A DNA stretch of 64,000 nucleotides from Herbaspirillum sp. WKF16 (GCF_028993615.1 NZ_CP118632.1:4030001-4094000); one strand, 5' to 3'. Shown: positions 1 through 13,902, counted from the stretch's first letter. The notes: generated by a model not told the origin, from the letters alone. A program made the numbers and translations.

Positions 1-1
1 C

Positions 2-922
2 CTGGGCTGCGAGACCAACCAGATCTCGGGCCTGATGGAGAGCCACGACCTGAAGGAAGGCGAATACTTCCACACCTTCACGATCCAGAGCACCGGCGGC
101 ACCGCCAAGACGGTGGCGCTGGGCATCGAGAAGATCAAGAAAATGCTGCCCAAGGCCAACGACATCAAGCGCGAACCGGTGCCGGCCAAGCACCTGACGC
201 TGGGCCTGCAGTGCGGCGGATCGGACGGCTACTCCGGCATTACCGCCAATCCCGCGCTGGGCGCGGCGGTGGACCTGCTGGTGCGGCACGGCGGCACGGC
301 GATCCTGTCGGAGACGCCCGAGATCTACGGCGCCGAGCACTTGCTGACGCGCCGCGCGGTGTCGCCGGAGGTGGGCCACAAGCTGCTGGCGCGCATCGAC
401 TGGTGGGAAGAGTATTGCCGCAAGAACGACGCCGAGATGAACAACAACCCCTCGGCCGGCAACAAGGCGGGCGGCCTGACCACCATCCTGGAGAAGTCGC
501 TGGGCGCGGTGGCCAAGGGCGGCACCACCAACCTGGTGGATGTCTACAAGTATGCCGAGACCGTGACCGCGCGCGGCTTCGTCTTCATGGACACCCCGGG
601 CTACGACCCGATCTCGGCCACCGGCCAGGTCGCCGGCGGCGCCAACATGATCTGCTTCACCACCGGCCGCGGTTCGGCCTATGGCTGCGCGCCCTCGCCC
701 TCGCTCAAGCTGGCGACCAACACCGCCCTGTGGCAGCGCCAGGAAGAAGACATGGACATCAACTGCGGCGAGATCGCCGACGGCAACACCACGCCGCAGG
801 AGATCGGGGCGCGCTTCTTCCAGATGATCCTGGACACCGCATCCGGCAAGAAGACCAAGAGCGAATTGCACGGCTACGGCCAGGATGAGTTCGTTCCCTG
901 GCACATCGGCGTGTACACCTGA
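2..922 (+). CDS. UxaA-family sugar-acid dehydratase (altronate/pentonate dehydratase type), 5' truncated by the window edge
   Basis: The reading frame is already open at base 2 and encodes Leu-Gly-Cys-Glu-Thr-Asn-Gln before the first internal Met, so the N-terminal part lies outside the window. The visible 306 residues match the C-terminal catalytic part of the D-altronate/galactarate dehydratase (UxaA/GarD) family: a GLQCGGSDGYSG motif, a SETPEIYGAEH segment and a late CAPSPSLKLATN segment. These enzymes remove water from aldonic or aldaric acids to give 2-keto-3-deoxy acids. The neighbours (an XylX-like FAH protein and a keto-deoxy-sugar-acid SDR) make a pentonate or hexonate the likely substrate rather than altronate as such. 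Members in Herbaspirillum huttiense have, from memory, been assigned to non-phosphorylative pentonate catabolism. The exact substrate cannot be read from sequence. Confidence 0.85.
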   Translation: MGCETNQISGLMESHDLKEGEYFHTFTIQSTGGTAKTVALGIEKIKKMLPKANDIKREPVPAKHLTLGLQCGGSDGYSGITANPALGAAVDLLVRHGGTAILSETPEIYGAEHLLTRRAVSPEVGHKLLARIDWWEEYCRKNDAEMNNNPSAGNKAGGLTTILEKSLGAVAKGGTTNLVDVYKYAETVTARGFVFMDTPGYDPISATGQVAGGANMICFTTGRGSAYGCAPSPSLKLATNTALWQRQEEDMDINCGEIADGNTTPQEIGARFFQMILDTASGKKTKSELHGYGQDEFVPWHIGVYT

Positions 923-934
923 CACGCCCTTGCC

Positions 935-966
935 GCAGCCGTTGGCGTTCTCGCGCCAACGGCTGC
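935..966 (+). terminator. Hairpin after the UxaA-family gene
   Basis: A perfect 13-bp stem (935-947 with 954-966) around a 6-base loop starts 12 bases after the stop codon. The following tract (GTCGTTTCC) is only weakly T-rich, so it may be a leaky terminator or a 3' stabilising hairpin. Bases 967-1151, before the next gene, show nothing else clear except its ribosome site. Confidence 0.5.
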
Positions 967-1151
967 GTCGTTTCCGGCGCCGCGCGCGGTCGCCGGAAAG
1001 GCGCCTTCCGGTTCACCGCGAAGACGTCTTTCCAGCGGTTACGCCAACAGCAATACAGCCAAGCATTGTTTGATCCGCTTCATGCGGGCCTGCAGCTGAT
1101 CCCGTTCAGTTCAGCGCAGCCCGTCCGCCCCACAACCAAGGAGTTAAGAAT

Positions 1152-2327
1152 ATGGCCCACACTTTCACGATCCAGGCGCACCTGCCCGAAGACCACGCCC
1201 AAGCCACGCTGATCGGCCGCATCTGGCAGCCGGGCGTCGGCCCGGTGCTGGTCAAGGTCGATGCCGACGGCGTTTATGACCTGACCCAGGTCGCCGCCAC
1301 CTCCAGCCAGCTGCTGGAACTGGCCGATCCGGCCGCCGCCGTGAAGACGGCCGGCGCGCTGCCGCGCCTGGCTTCGCTGCAGGACCTGCTGGACAACGCC
1401 GACGCCGCCGGGCGCGACACTGCGAAGCCCTGGCTGCTGGCGCCGATCGACCTGCAGGCGGTCAAGGCCAGCGGCGTGACCTTCGTGGCCAGCATGCTGG
1501 AGCGCGTGATCGAGGAACAGGCGCGCGGCGACGCCGCCCGCGCCGAAGCCGTGCGGCGCGCCATTACCGCGGTGATCGGCGACAACCTCTCCAGCGTGGT
1601 GCCGGGCTCGCCCGAGGCCGCCAAGCTCAAGGAAGTGCTGCTGGAACAGGGCGTATGGTCGCAGTACCTGGAAGTGGGCATCGGCCCGGACGCCGAGATC
1701 TTCACCAAGGCGCAGCCGATGTCCTCGGTGGGACTGGGCGACGAGGTGGGCATCCATCCCAAGTCGGTCTGGAACAACCCAGAGCCGGAAATCGTGCTGG
1801 CCATCAACAGCCGCGGCCAGGTGGTCGGCTCGACGCTGGGCAACGACGTCAACCTGCGCGACTTCGAAGGCCGCAGCGCGCTGCTGCTGGGCAAGGCCAA
1901 GGACAACAACGCCTCCTGCGCGGTCGGTCCTTTTATTCGTCTTTTCGACGCAAACTTTTCAATTGACGACGTGCGCCGCGCCGAACTTACAATGCGTGTC
2001 GACGGTACCGAAGGCTTCACGCTCAAGGGCAGCAGCTCGATGTCCATGATCAGCCGCGATCCGCTGCAGCTGGTGGAACATGCGATCGGCCCCAACCACC
2101 AGTATCCGGATGGGCTGGTGCTGTTCCTGGGCACCATGTTCGCCCCGACGCAGGATCGCTTCGGCCCGGGCCAGGGCTTCACGCACCAGGCCGCCGACAT
2201 CGTGACGATCGCCACGCCCAAGCTGGGCGCGCTGGTCAATACGGTGAATTTCAGCGACAAGGCGGCGCCGTGGACCTTCGGGCTGACCGCGCTGTTCAAG
2301 AACCTGGCGCAACGCAAACTCATCTAA
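1152..2327 (+). CDS. Fumarylacetoacetate hydrolase (FAH) family enzyme, XylX-like 2-keto-3-deoxy sugar-acid dehydratase
   Basis: A 391-residue protein. The C-terminal two thirds carry FAH-fold signatures: GPDAEIFTK, a NNPEPE metal-binding segment near residue 215, GNDVNLRDFEGRSALLLGKAKDN, and a late TPGQGFTH-like GPGQGFTHQ. Length and motifs fit the long FAH subgroup that includes Caulobacter XylX, which dehydrates 2-keto-3-deoxy-pentonate to 2-ketoglutarate semialdehyde. Diketo-acid hydrolases of the same superfamily are the alternative. An AAGGAG site sits 8 bases before the ATG. It lies between the UxaA-family dehydratase and an SDR, 16 bases before the latter, which suggests a sugar-acid operon. 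Codons for residues about 260-280 (bases 1930-2000) are unusually AT-rich for this gene. Function assignment at family level is firm, substrate is inferred. Confidence 0.85.
   Translation: MAHTFTIQAHLPEDHAQATLIGRIWQPGVGPVLVKVDADGVYDLTQVAATSSQLLELADPAAAVKTAGALPRLASLQDLLDNADAAGRDTAKPWLLAPIDLQAVKASGVTFVASMLERVIEEQARGDAARAEAVRRAITAVIGDNLSSVVPGSPEAAKLKEVLLEQGVWSQYLEVGIGPDAEIFTKAQPMSSVGLGDEVGIHPKSVWNNPEPEIVLAINSRGQVVGSTLGNDVNLRDFEGRSALLLGKAKDNNASCAVGPFIRLFDANFSIDDVRRAELTMRVDGTEGFTLKGSSSMSMISRDPLQLVEHAIGPNHQYPDGLVLFLGTMFAPTQDRFGPGQGFTHQAADIVTIATPKLGALVNTVNFSDKAAPWTFGLTALFKNLAQRKLI
1963..1993 (+). promoter_or_regulatory. Possible internal promoter within the FAH-family gene
   Basis: TTGACG (1963-1968) and TACAAT (1988-1993) are separated by 19 bases inside an AT-rich island of an otherwise GC-rich gene. 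The spacing is longer than optimal, so this is only a candidate for an extra start serving the downstream SDR gene. Confidence 0.25.
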
Positions 2328-2343
2328 AAGCAAAGGAACACAC

Positions 2344-3108
2344 ATGTCTGCATCCACTGGACGCCTCGCCGGCAAGACCGTACTGATCACCGCCGCCGCG
2401 CAAGGCATCGGCCGCGCCTCGACGCTCATGTTCGCCCGCGAGGGCGCGCGCGTCATCGCCACCGACATCAGCCGCCAGCACCTGGACGCGCTGGCCGGCA
2501 CCGCCGGCGTGGAAACCCACATCCTCGACGTCACCGACGACGCCGCCATCAAGGCGCTGGTGGCCAAGGTCGGCACCATCGACGTGCTGTTCAACTGCGC
2601 CGGCTTCGTCGCCGCGGGCAACATCCTGGAATGCGACGACAAGTCCTGGGACTTCTCGTTCAACCTCAACGCCAAGGCCATGTTCCACACCATCCGCGCG
2701 GTGCTGCCGGGCATGCTGGCCAAGAAGGCCGGCTCCATCGTCAACATCGCCTCGGCCGCTTCCAGCGTCAAGGGCGTGGCCAACCGCTTCGCCTACGGCG
2801 CCTCCAAGGCGGCCGTGGTGGGCCTGACCAAGTCGGTCGCGGCCGACTTCGTGGCGCAGGGCGTGCGCTGCAACGCGATCTGCCCGGGCACCATCGAGTC
2901 GCCCTCGCTGGAGCAGCGCATCGCCACCCAGGCCAAGGAAAGCGGCAAGACCGAGGCCGAAGTGCGCGCCGCCTTCGTCGGCCGCCAGCCGATGGGCCGC
3001 ATCGGCAAGGCGGAGGAAGTGGCCGCGCTGGCGCTGTACCTGGCCTCGGACGAGTCCAACTTCACCACCGGCTCGATCCACATGATCGACGGCGGCTGGT
3101 CGAACTGA
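2344..3108 (+). CDS. SDR-family NAD(P)-dependent dehydrogenase, likely 2-keto-3-deoxy-sugar-acid 4-dehydrogenase
   Basis: A 254-residue classical short-chain dehydrogenase. The cofactor motif is TAAAQGIG (about residues 15-22), then NCAGF, the active-site Ser in IASAASS and the YGASK catalytic Tyr/Lys, and IDGGW at the C-terminus. The [11 protein letters not shown] and [10 protein letters not shown] segments closely resemble the DHRS6/BDH2 and bacterial 2-keto-3-deoxy-L-fuconate 4-dehydrogenase group. It starts 16 bases after the FAH-family gene with an AGGA site and is probably cotranscribed. A coherent reading is that the dehydratase makes a 2-keto-3-deoxy acid that this enzyme oxidises at C4 or that the FAH protein processes. 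Which branch runs is not determined by sequence. Confidence 0.85.
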   Translation: MSASTGRLAGKTVLITAAAQGIGRASTLMFAREGARVIATDISRQHLDALAGTAGVETHILDVTDDAAIKALVAKVGTIDVLFNCAGFVAAGNILECDDKSWDFSFNLNAKAMFHTIRAVLPGMLAKKAGSIVNIASAASSVKGVANRFAYGASKAAVVGLTKSVAADFVAQGVRCNAICPGTIESPSLEQRIATQAKESGKTEAEVRAAFVGRQPMGRIGKAEEVAALALYLASDESNFTTGSIHMIDGGWSN

Positions 3109-3145
3109 TCGGCCCGGACGGCGCTCCGGCGCCGCTGCGGAAGCG

Positions 3146-3175
3146 AAAACGGCATGCCTTGCGCATGCCGTTTTT
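3146..3175 (+). terminator. Rho-independent terminator after the sugar-acid operon
   Basis: A 12-bp stem (3146-3157 with 3163-3174) with loop CTTGC and a T tract. The arms begin with A4 and end with T5, so it could work in both directions. It separates the SDR from the SMP-30 gene. Confidence 0.85.
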
Positions 3176-3267
3176 CATTCGAGCTCATCCTTGGCGAGAG
3201 GACGCTCCAGGTTTGTGAATCGGCCTCGTCAGCGCATAATGTGTTTTTCCGTTTTCCACGCGCGCCC

Positions 3268-4176
3268 ATGACCGACAACGCCAATCCCTTCGACACGATA
3301 GAGACCGCCTTCGAGCAGCCCATGCTGCTGGGCGAGTCGCCGCTGTGGCACGCCGAGGAAGGCGCGCTGTACTGGATCGACATCCCCGGCAAGGCGGTCC
3401 ATCGCCTGCATCCGGGCAGCCGCCAGCACCAGTCGTGGCCGATGCCGCAGGAGCCCGGCAGCATCGTCAAGCATGCGCAGGGCGGGCTGGTGGTGGCGCT
3501 GCGCTCGGGCATGTCGCATCTCAACACGCAGACCGGCGCCTTGACGCCGCTGCTCGATGCGCCTTACGACATGACGCGCATCCGCTTCAACGACGGCCGC
3601 TGCGACGCCTCCGGGCGGTTCTGGTGCGGCACCATCTATGAGCCGCGCGACCGCGAAGGCGGCACGCTGTACTGCTTCGAGCGCAACCGCCTGCGCGACG
3701 CGCACCATGCCGTGACCACCTCCAACGGCGTGGCCTTCAGCCCCGACCAGCGCCTGATGTACCACGCCAACACGCCGGCGCACCGCATCAACGTCTACGA
3801 CTACGACCTGGCCACCGGCGCCACCTCCAACTGCCGGCTGCTGCGCCAGTTCGACGCCGACAAGTCGGCGCCGGATTACGGCGGTCGCCCCGATGGCGCC
3901 GCCGTGGACAGCGAAGGCGCCTACTGGTGCGCGATGTTCGAAGGCGGCCGCGTGCTTCGCCTGTCGCCGCATGGCGAGATCCTGCAGGAGATCCGCCTGC
4001 CTGCGCGCTGCCCGACCATGCTGGCCTTCGGCGGCGCCGACCTGCGCACGCTCTACATTACCACCGGCCGCAACGGCCGCAGCGACGAGGAACTGCGCCG
4101 CTATCCGCTGTCGGGCTGCGTGCTGTCGGTGCGCGTGGATGTGCCGGGGCGGCTGGAATACAGCTATCGCCCCTGA
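3268..4176 (+). CDS. SMP-30/gluconolactonase/LRE family protein (sugar lactonase)
   Basis: A 302-residue six-bladed beta-propeller protein of the SMP-30 family. It has the LGESPLWH metal-ligand motif near residue 20, [16 protein letters not shown] near residue 110, [10 protein letters not shown] near residue 150 and [24 protein letters not shown] near residue 210. These hold the divalent-metal ligands (Glu, Asn, Asp) of gluconolactonases that open aldonolactones to aldonates. I chose the ATG at 3268 rather than the open frame from 3154: the upstream part overlaps the terminator and has no family similarity. Location next to sugar-acid dehydratase genes suggests it supplies their aldonate substrate. 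The preceding terminator implies its own promoter. Confidence 0.87.
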   Translation: MTDNANPFDTIETAFEQPMLLGESPLWHAEEGALYWIDIPGKAVHRLHPGSRQHQSWPMPQEPGSIVKHAQGGLVVALRSGMSHLNTQTGALTPLLDAPYDMTRIRFNDGRCDASGRFWCGTIYEPRDREGGTLYCFERNRLRDAHHAVTTSNGVAFSPDQRLMYHANTPAHRINVYDYDLATGATSNCRLLRQFDADKSAPDYGGRPDGAAVDSEGAYWCAMFEGGRVLRLSPHGEILQEIRLPARCPTMLAFGGADLRTLYITTGRNGRSDEELRRYPLSGCVLSVRVDVPGRLEYSYRP

Positions 4177-4223
4177 GCCTCGCGCCGGCGTCACCAGAAC
4201 AACATCATCGAGGAGACCGGGCC

Positions 4224-5729
<1,506 letters not shown>

Positions 5730-5919
5730 AGCCTGCAAACGGCCCGGATAGCTTGCTGTCCGGCAGGCAATGCAAGATCCTTAGCAAAAAACAGACAGGC
5801 GAGTATGCATTTGTAATGATTGTGAGAAAATGTCGCGTCATTACGGAACATCAGTGCCGTAGCGGAATTCCGTTGTAGAGATATCCACCAATAATATTTA
5901 CGCGTTGAAAGAAAAAACT

Positions 5920-6474
5920 ATGACTACATTCAAGAGCCTCGTCGCCAAAGCCGCATTTGTCGGCGCAGCCGTTTTCGCCGTCCAGGCGCCCAGCTACGCC
6001 ATCGACGGCGTCTCCGTGGAATACGGCACCGGCAACAGCACCCAGCTGGTTCGCCTGGGTGCGCAATTCAACTGGGGCCCGAACTGGAATTTCTGGCAGT
6101 CCAACGGCACCCACGTCGGCGGCTACTGGGACGTGTCGGTGGCCAACTGGCGCATGAACCACTACAACAACACCAGCAGCAGCGGCAACCTGGTGGACCT
6201 GGGCCTGACCCCGGTGCTGCGTTTCCAGCGCGATGACGGCAAGGGCCTCTACGGCGAAGCCGGCATCGGCGTGCACCTGTTCTCGAAGCTCTACCGCAAC
6301 AACGACAAGGTGTTGTCGACGGCCTTCCAGTTCGGCGACCACATCGGCGCAGGTTACGTGTTCGGCAACGGCCTGGACCTGGGCATTCGCCTGCAGCACT
6401 TCTCCAACGGCGGCATCAAGCAGCCCAACGGCGGCGTGAACTTTGCGGTGGCGCGTGTGGCGTACAAGTTCTAA
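5920..6474 (+). CDS. pagL: PagL-like lipid A 3-O-deacylase (acyloxyacyl hydrolase family), outer membrane
   Basis: A 184-residue precursor with a Sec signal peptide ending about residue 27 (QAPSYA), giving a mature beta-barrel of about 157 residues with a C-terminal aromatic residue (AYKF). The QHFSNGGIKQPNGG segment (residues 159-172) carries the His160/Ser162 pair that corresponds to His126/Ser128 of Pseudomonas PagL, which removes the 3-O acyl chain of lipid A. By the same alignment the third triad residue (Glu140 there) falls on Asn174, so the acid partner is uncertain. Start chosen at the ATG after a purine-rich tract, not at the TTG five codons earlier. Between glpK and this gene (5730-5919) I see only short palindromes such as CGGAATTCCG and no convincing promoter. 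Confidence 0.8.
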   Translation: MTTFKSLVAKAAFVGAAVFAVQAPSYAIDGVSVEYGTGNSTQLVRLGAQFNWGPNWNFWQSNGTHVGGYWDVSVANWRMNHYNNTSSSGNLVDLGLTPVLRFQRDDGKGLYGEAGIGVHLFSKLYRNNDKVLSTAFQFGDHIGAGYVFGNGLDLGIRLQHFSNGGIKQPNGGVNFAVARVAYKF

Positions 6475-6497
6475 AGATTGCAGCGTAATAGTTGAAT

Positions 6498-6525
6498 AAA
6501 AAAGCCGGCGCGAGCCGGCTTTTTT
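6498..6525 (+). terminator. Terminator of the pagL gene
   Basis: A 12-bp stem with A6/T6 ends (6498-6509 with 6514-6525), loop GCGA, 23 bases after the stop codon. Symmetric tracts allow bidirectional function. Confidence 0.85.
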
Positions 6526-6530
6526 ATTGG

Positions 6531-6554
6531 GTGTTGGTGTTGGTGTTGGTATTG
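6531..6554. repeat. Short hexanucleotide tandem repeat (GTGTTG)
   Basis: Three perfect GTGTTG units and one GTATTG unit directly after the pagL terminator. It lies in non-coding DNA between the pagL and rrn terminators. The rest of the gap (6555-6675) shows nothing I can name. Confidence 0.7.
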
Positions 6555-6675
6555 GTTTCGCAGTTGCAGCGGTTCTTGCGGTGGCGGCGGTCGATGTATG
6601 TGCAGTGGGAGCAACCCCATGGCCTAGGGCTGCGGGCAGAGCAGGCAGGGTGTTGTCGAAGCGGATGCGCAATAG

Positions 6676-6710
6676 CAAAAGCCCCTGTTACGTCAGTAAC
6701 AGGGGCTTTG
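6676..6710 (-). terminator. Terminator of the rrn operon
   Basis: A near-perfect 15-bp stem with loop GTCA located 12 bases past the 5S gene end. Read on the minus strand the right arm ends in TTTTG. Position and strength fit an rrn terminator. Confidence 0.85.
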
Positions 6711-6721
6711 CGGTATAACAA

Positions 6722-6836
6722 GCCTGACGATGACCTACTTTCACACTGGTTGCAGCACTATCATCGGCGCGAAGTCGTTTCACGGTCCTGTTCGGGATGG
6801 GAAGGGGTGGTACCAACTTGCTATAGTCATCAGGCA
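6722..6836 (-). rRNA. rrf: 5S ribosomal RNA
   Basis: 115 bases. On the minus strand it begins TGCCTGATGACTATAGC, contains the conserved CCATCCCGAAC core and ends GTAGGTCATCGTCAGGC, with the two ends forming the usual terminal helix. It is the last gene of the operon. No tRNA lies between 23S and 5S or after 5S. Confidence 0.95.
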
Positions 6837-6984
6837 TAACTTGTAGTGTCATTTGCTCCTGAATGGGCAGCAAACAACGCAATCTGGGAAGAAGTATTAA
6901 TTCATTTAGTGTAGTCAGGGTTGACTACTGGGTGTGATGCGTCGAGGGCAAACACACAATATGCTCAACTTGGTCTATAACCGA

Positions 6985-6998
6985 GCTAATGTTATAGG

Positions 6999-7004
<6 letters not shown>
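6985..7004 (-). other. RNase III processing stem of 23S rRNA (3' arm)
   Basis: GCTAATGTTATAGGAACAAG at 6985-7004 pairs with 9862-9881 over 20 bases with a single G-U/A-C type difference. The two arms bracket the 23S gene and extend its terminal helix, as expected for the double-stranded RNase III substrate. Confidence 0.75.
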
Positions 7005-9861
<2,857 letters not shown>

Positions 9862-9868
<7 letters not shown>

Positions 9869-9881
9869 CTATAACGTTAGC
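9862..9881 (-). other. RNase III processing stem of 23S rRNA (5' arm)
   Basis: Partner arm of 6985-7004. It overlaps the first bases of the mature 23S and continues into the spacer. Confidence 0.75.
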
Positions 9882-10060
9882 CTCTGTTGCCAGAGCGTCA
9901 TAGAATTAAAGTTGAGTATTTAGCGTTTGCCGTATTGCCAAAGTAAGTCTTCTAATTGCTAAGATCACTTCGTAATACTTTGATTGATACAATCACACCC
10001 ATTTTTACTTTCGCAAGAACCGAAGTCCTGGCGATCGTTTAAATGAATCTTTACTTCTTC

Positions 10061-10080
10061 CAGATTGTTAAAGAACAAAA
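10061..10080 (-). promoter_or_regulatory. boxA antitermination site in the 16S-23S spacer
   Basis: On the minus strand the sequence reads TTGTTCTTTAACAATCTG, which closely matches the rrn boxA consensus (TGCTCTTTAACAA). It lies between tRNA-Ala and 23S, the usual place for the second boxA bound by NusB/NusE. Confidence 0.75.
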
Positions 10081-10152
10081 ACAGCCATTAGTCTTAAAAG
10101 ACCAAACCTAAATCACAACACCCTTTCAGGCGCCGACTTAGGTTTGATATCT

Positions 10153-10228
10153 TGGTGGAGGTTGACGGGATCGAACCGACGACCCCCTGCTTGCAAAGCA
10201 GGTGCTCTCCCAGCTGAGCTAAACCCCC
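10153..10228 (-). tRNA. tRNA-Ala (anticodon TGC)
   Basis: 76 bases on the minus strand, from GGGGGTTTAGCTC to the encoded CCA. The anticodon stem-loop contains CTTTGCAAG, giving TGC. It lies 7 bases downstream of tRNA-Ile in the rRNA spacer. Confidence 0.95.
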
Positions 10229-10235
10229 GAAACCT

Positions 10236-10312
10236 TGGTGGGTCTGGTTGGGCTCGAACCAACGACCCCCGCGTTATCAACACGGTGCTCTAACCAGCTG
10301 AGCTACAGACCC
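10236..10312 (-). tRNA. tRNA-Ile (anticodon GAT)
   Basis: 77 bases on the minus strand, starting GGGTCTGTAGCTC and ending with encoded CCA. The anticodon loop contains TTGATAA, giving GAT. Ile-Ala order after 16S is the common rrn arrangement. Confidence 0.95.
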
Positions 10313-10377
10313 GCTTGGATCAGTATCAGTAGCCGGTCATTGCTGACCGCGCTTCACCAAATAACTGTTCTTGATTT

Positions 10378-10399
10378 ACAGCCGATAAGTGTGGACGCT
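10378..10399 (-). other. RNase III processing stem of 16S rRNA (3' arm)
   Basis: This 22-base segment is complementary to 12101-12122 with three mismatches, all transition-type and tolerable as wobbles. The arms flank the 16S gene and would form the precursor stem cut by RNase III. Confidence 0.65.
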
Positions 10400-10416
10400 T
10401 AACTTCGTGCGCACTC

Positions 10417-11952
<1,536 letters not shown>

Positions 11953-12100
11953 AATCTCTGTTTTGTGCCATTTCTGGCTACCCCGAAGGGCATCGCTCTC
12001 TCAAAATACTGACAGGTAATTTCTTGCGATCTTACCTATATTTCTTGTGAGCATTTAATGTTTAAAGTTTCCAGACCCGAAGGTCTGTCGCACTTCATTA

Positions 12101-12122
12101 AACGCCCACGCTTATCGGCTGT
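12101..12122 (-). other. RNase III processing stem of 16S rRNA (5' arm)
   Basis: Leader-side partner of 10378-10399. It lies about 150 bases before the mature 16S 5' end. Confidence 0.65.
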
Positions 12123-12141
12123 TAATTTTTAAAGATCTTTG
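12119..12141 (-). promoter_or_regulatory. boxA-like antitermination site in the rrn leader
   Basis: Minus strand reads AGATCTTTAAAAATTAACAG, a moderate match to boxA, immediately upstream of the 16S processing arm. A small GGGCC-TTT-GGCCC hairpin (12153-12165) precedes it and may be the boxB-like element. Confidence 0.5.
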
Positions 12142-12211
12142 CTGTCGCTCTCGGGCCTTTGGCCCTTCGCGTTGCCGTCGAAGCGTTGTGTTCGTCGTCA
12201 GCAGGGGGCGA

Positions 12212-12270
12212 ACTATAGCAACGGGTATTCGGGTGCGCAAGTACTTTTTCGAAAATAATTAAAAATAATT
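12212..12270 (-). promoter_or_regulatory. rrn P1-type promoter with UP element
   Basis: On the minus strand: -35 TTGCGC (12235-12240), a 17-base spacer, -10 TATAGT (12212-12217) and a GC-rich discriminator (TCGCCCCC), so transcription would start near 12205. An A/T-rich block (about 12245-12270) upstream of -35 has the character of an UP element. The GC-rich discriminator is typical of ppGpp/DksA-controlled stable RNA promoters. Confidence 0.8.
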
Positions 12271-12366
12271 CGGCGGAGGGCTCCAAACCGCATCCCTGAA
12301 TTTCTAACAAACCCAGTACGGAAAAGGATTTGCGCCGATTCTTCCGGCGCTGAAAATAGTTATAAA

Positions 12367-12400
12367 AAAAATGGCCGCCCCTCCCGGGGCGGCCATTTTT
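12367..12400 (-). terminator. Terminator of the enoyl-CoA hydratase gene
   Basis: A perfect 15-bp stem (12367-12381 with 12386-12400), loop TCCC, with a long T tract on the minus strand. Flanked by A/T runs on both sides. It separates the gene from the rrn promoter. Confidence 0.9.
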
Positions 12401-12450
12401 GTTTTCCTATCGTCGTTTTTATTGCCTGAAGGAAAATAACAACATCGCGA

Positions 12451-13227
12451 TCAGGTGTTCTTGAAGGACGGCGGACGCTTTTCGATGAAGGCCTTCATGC
12501 CCTCCTTCTGGTCCTCGGTGGCGAAACAGCTGTAGAACAGCGCGCGTTCGTACTTCATGCCGTCGGCCAGCGTGGACTCGAAGGCGCGGTTGACCGAATC
12601 CTTGACCATCATGGCAATGGGCTGGGACATGTCTGCGATGGTGCGAGCGGCCGACAAGGCCTCCTCCATCAGTTTGTCAGCGGCAACAATGCGCGACACC
12701 AGGCCGGCGCGCTCCGCTTCCTCGGCATCCATCATGCGACCGGTCAGCGCCAGGTCCATGGCCTTGGCCTTGGATACCGCGCGCGGCAGGCGCTGGGTGC
12801 CGCCGGCGCCGGGGATGATGCCCAGCTTGATTTCCGGCTGGCCGAACCTGGCGGTATCGGCGGCGATGATGAAGTCGCACATCATCGCCAGCTCGCAGCC
12901 GCCGCCCAGGGCGTAGCCGGCCACCGCCGCGATCACCGGCTTGCGCACGCGGCGGATGGTTTCCCAGTTGCGGGTGATGAATTCGCCCTTGAACACGTCC
13001 ATGTAGCTGTAGCCGGCCATGCCGGTGATGTCGGCGCCGGCGGCGAAGGCCTTTTCGCTGCCGGTGATGACGATGCAGCCGATCCCTTCATCCGCGTCGA
13101 AGGCCAGCAGCGCATCGCCCAGCTCGATCATGAGCGCATCGCTCAGCGCGTTGAGGGCCTTGGGGCGGTTCAGGCGGATCACGCCGACCTTGTCCTGGGT
13201 CTCGACCAGGATGTTTTCATAGCTCAT
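12451..13227 (-). CDS. Enoyl-CoA hydratase (crotonase family)
   Basis: A 258-residue protein of normal crotonase length. It hydrates trans-2-enoyl-CoA to 3-hydroxyacyl-CoA in beta-oxidation or related pathways. The oxyanion-hole segment AFAAGADI (about 60-67), GGGCELAM with Glu112 and [17 protein letters not shown] with Glu132 are present, and these two glutamates match the catalytic pair of mitochondrial enoyl-CoA hydratase. The ATG follows an AGGAG site. It is monocistronic, divergent from the usp gene and closed by a strong terminator. PaaF-type phenylacetate enzymes have similar sequence, but no paa genes are nearby, so the general name is safer. Confidence 0.92.
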   Translation of the reverse strand: MSYENILVETQDKVGVIRLNRPKALNALSDALMIELGDALLAFDADEGIGCIVITGSEKAFAAGADITGMAGYSYMDVFKGEFITRNWETIRRVRKPVIAAVAGYALGGGCELAMMCDFIIAADTARFGQPEIKLGIIPGAGGTQRLPRAVSKAKAMDLALTGRMMDAEEAERAGLVSRIVAADKLMEEALSAARTIADMSQPIAMMVKDSVNRAFESTLADGMKYERALFYSCFATEDQKEGMKAFIEKRPPSFKNT

Positions 13228-13409
13228 GCAAGTCTCCTTCTTATGGACGGTGGGCCGCCCGGACGTGGCGCGAACCGGGACGGCGGTACGCCAGAATAAT
13301 CAACAAATCCGACTTAGCGCAATGTCCGCGCGGAATTTCATGCGGGCAAGGCGGTCACAGCCTATATTGGAAGTACCTCTTCAACACACACCTATAAGGA
13401 GGCACTCAT

Positions 13410-13847
13410 ATGTTCAAGACCATACTGGTTCCCACCGACGGCTCGGAGCGCTCCGACAAGGCCATCAACAACGCCATCGACTACGCCCGGCACTGCGGCG
13501 CGAAGATCGTCGGCATCTCGGTGGCCGAGCCCTACCCCTTCTCGCCGCTGGCGGAGAGCTCGATGGCGATCGACCCCGCGCTCTACGAGGAGAACGTGCG
13601 CACCCTGGCCGAGCAGCACGTCAGGAAGATCGCCGACGCCGCCCAGGCGGCGGGCGTCGCCTGCCAGACGGCGACCATGATGTCCTTCGCGCCGGACGAG
13701 GAAATCATCAACGCCGCCAAGACCTACGGCTGCGACGTCATCTTCATGGCCTCGCACGGACGCAGCGGGCTCTCGCGCATGTTCCTCGGCAGCAAGACGC
13801 AGAAGGTGCTGGCGCATTCCACCATTCCGGTGCTGGTGCTGCGCTGA
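13410..13847 (+). CDS. Universal stress protein (UspA family), ATP-binding type
   Basis: A 145-residue single Usp domain. The N-terminus (MFKTILVPTDGSERSDKA) is the classic first strand and Asp-Gly-Ser loop. Near residue 112, MASHGRSGLSRMFLGS fits the ATP-binding motif G-2X-G-9X-G(S/T) except that the first Gly is Ala, a frequent variant. The ATG has a very strong AAGGAGG site. It is single, between the divergent crotonase gene and a terminator. Typical roles are stress and stationary-phase survival. No specific partner is evident here. Confidence 0.92.
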   Translation: MFKTILVPTDGSERSDKAINNAIDYARHCGAKIVGISVAEPYPFSPLAESSMAIDPALYEENVRTLAEQHVRKIADAAQAAGVACQTATMMSFAPDEEIINAAKTYGCDVIFMASHGRSGLSRMFLGSKTQKVLAHSTIPVLVLR

Positions 13848-13868
13848 CATCGTCATGCCGCCCAATGC

Positions 13869-13902
13869 AAAAGGCCTGATCCCGCCAAGGATCAGGCCTT
13901 TT
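13869..13902 (+). terminator. Terminator between usp and mltA (convergent genes)
   Basis: A perfect 14-bp stem (13869-13882 with 13889-13902) with A4/T4 ends followed by more T. It can serve both the usp gene and the converging mltA gene. Confidence 0.88.

Noticed and set aside
6676..6710. Possible inverted-repeat mobile-element end next to 5S
   Set aside because: Perfect hairpin with T tract 12 bases after 5S is an rrn terminator.
12122..12310. 62-codon frame in the rrn leader
   Set aside because: It overlaps the rrn promoter and boxA region and has no similarity or ribosome site.
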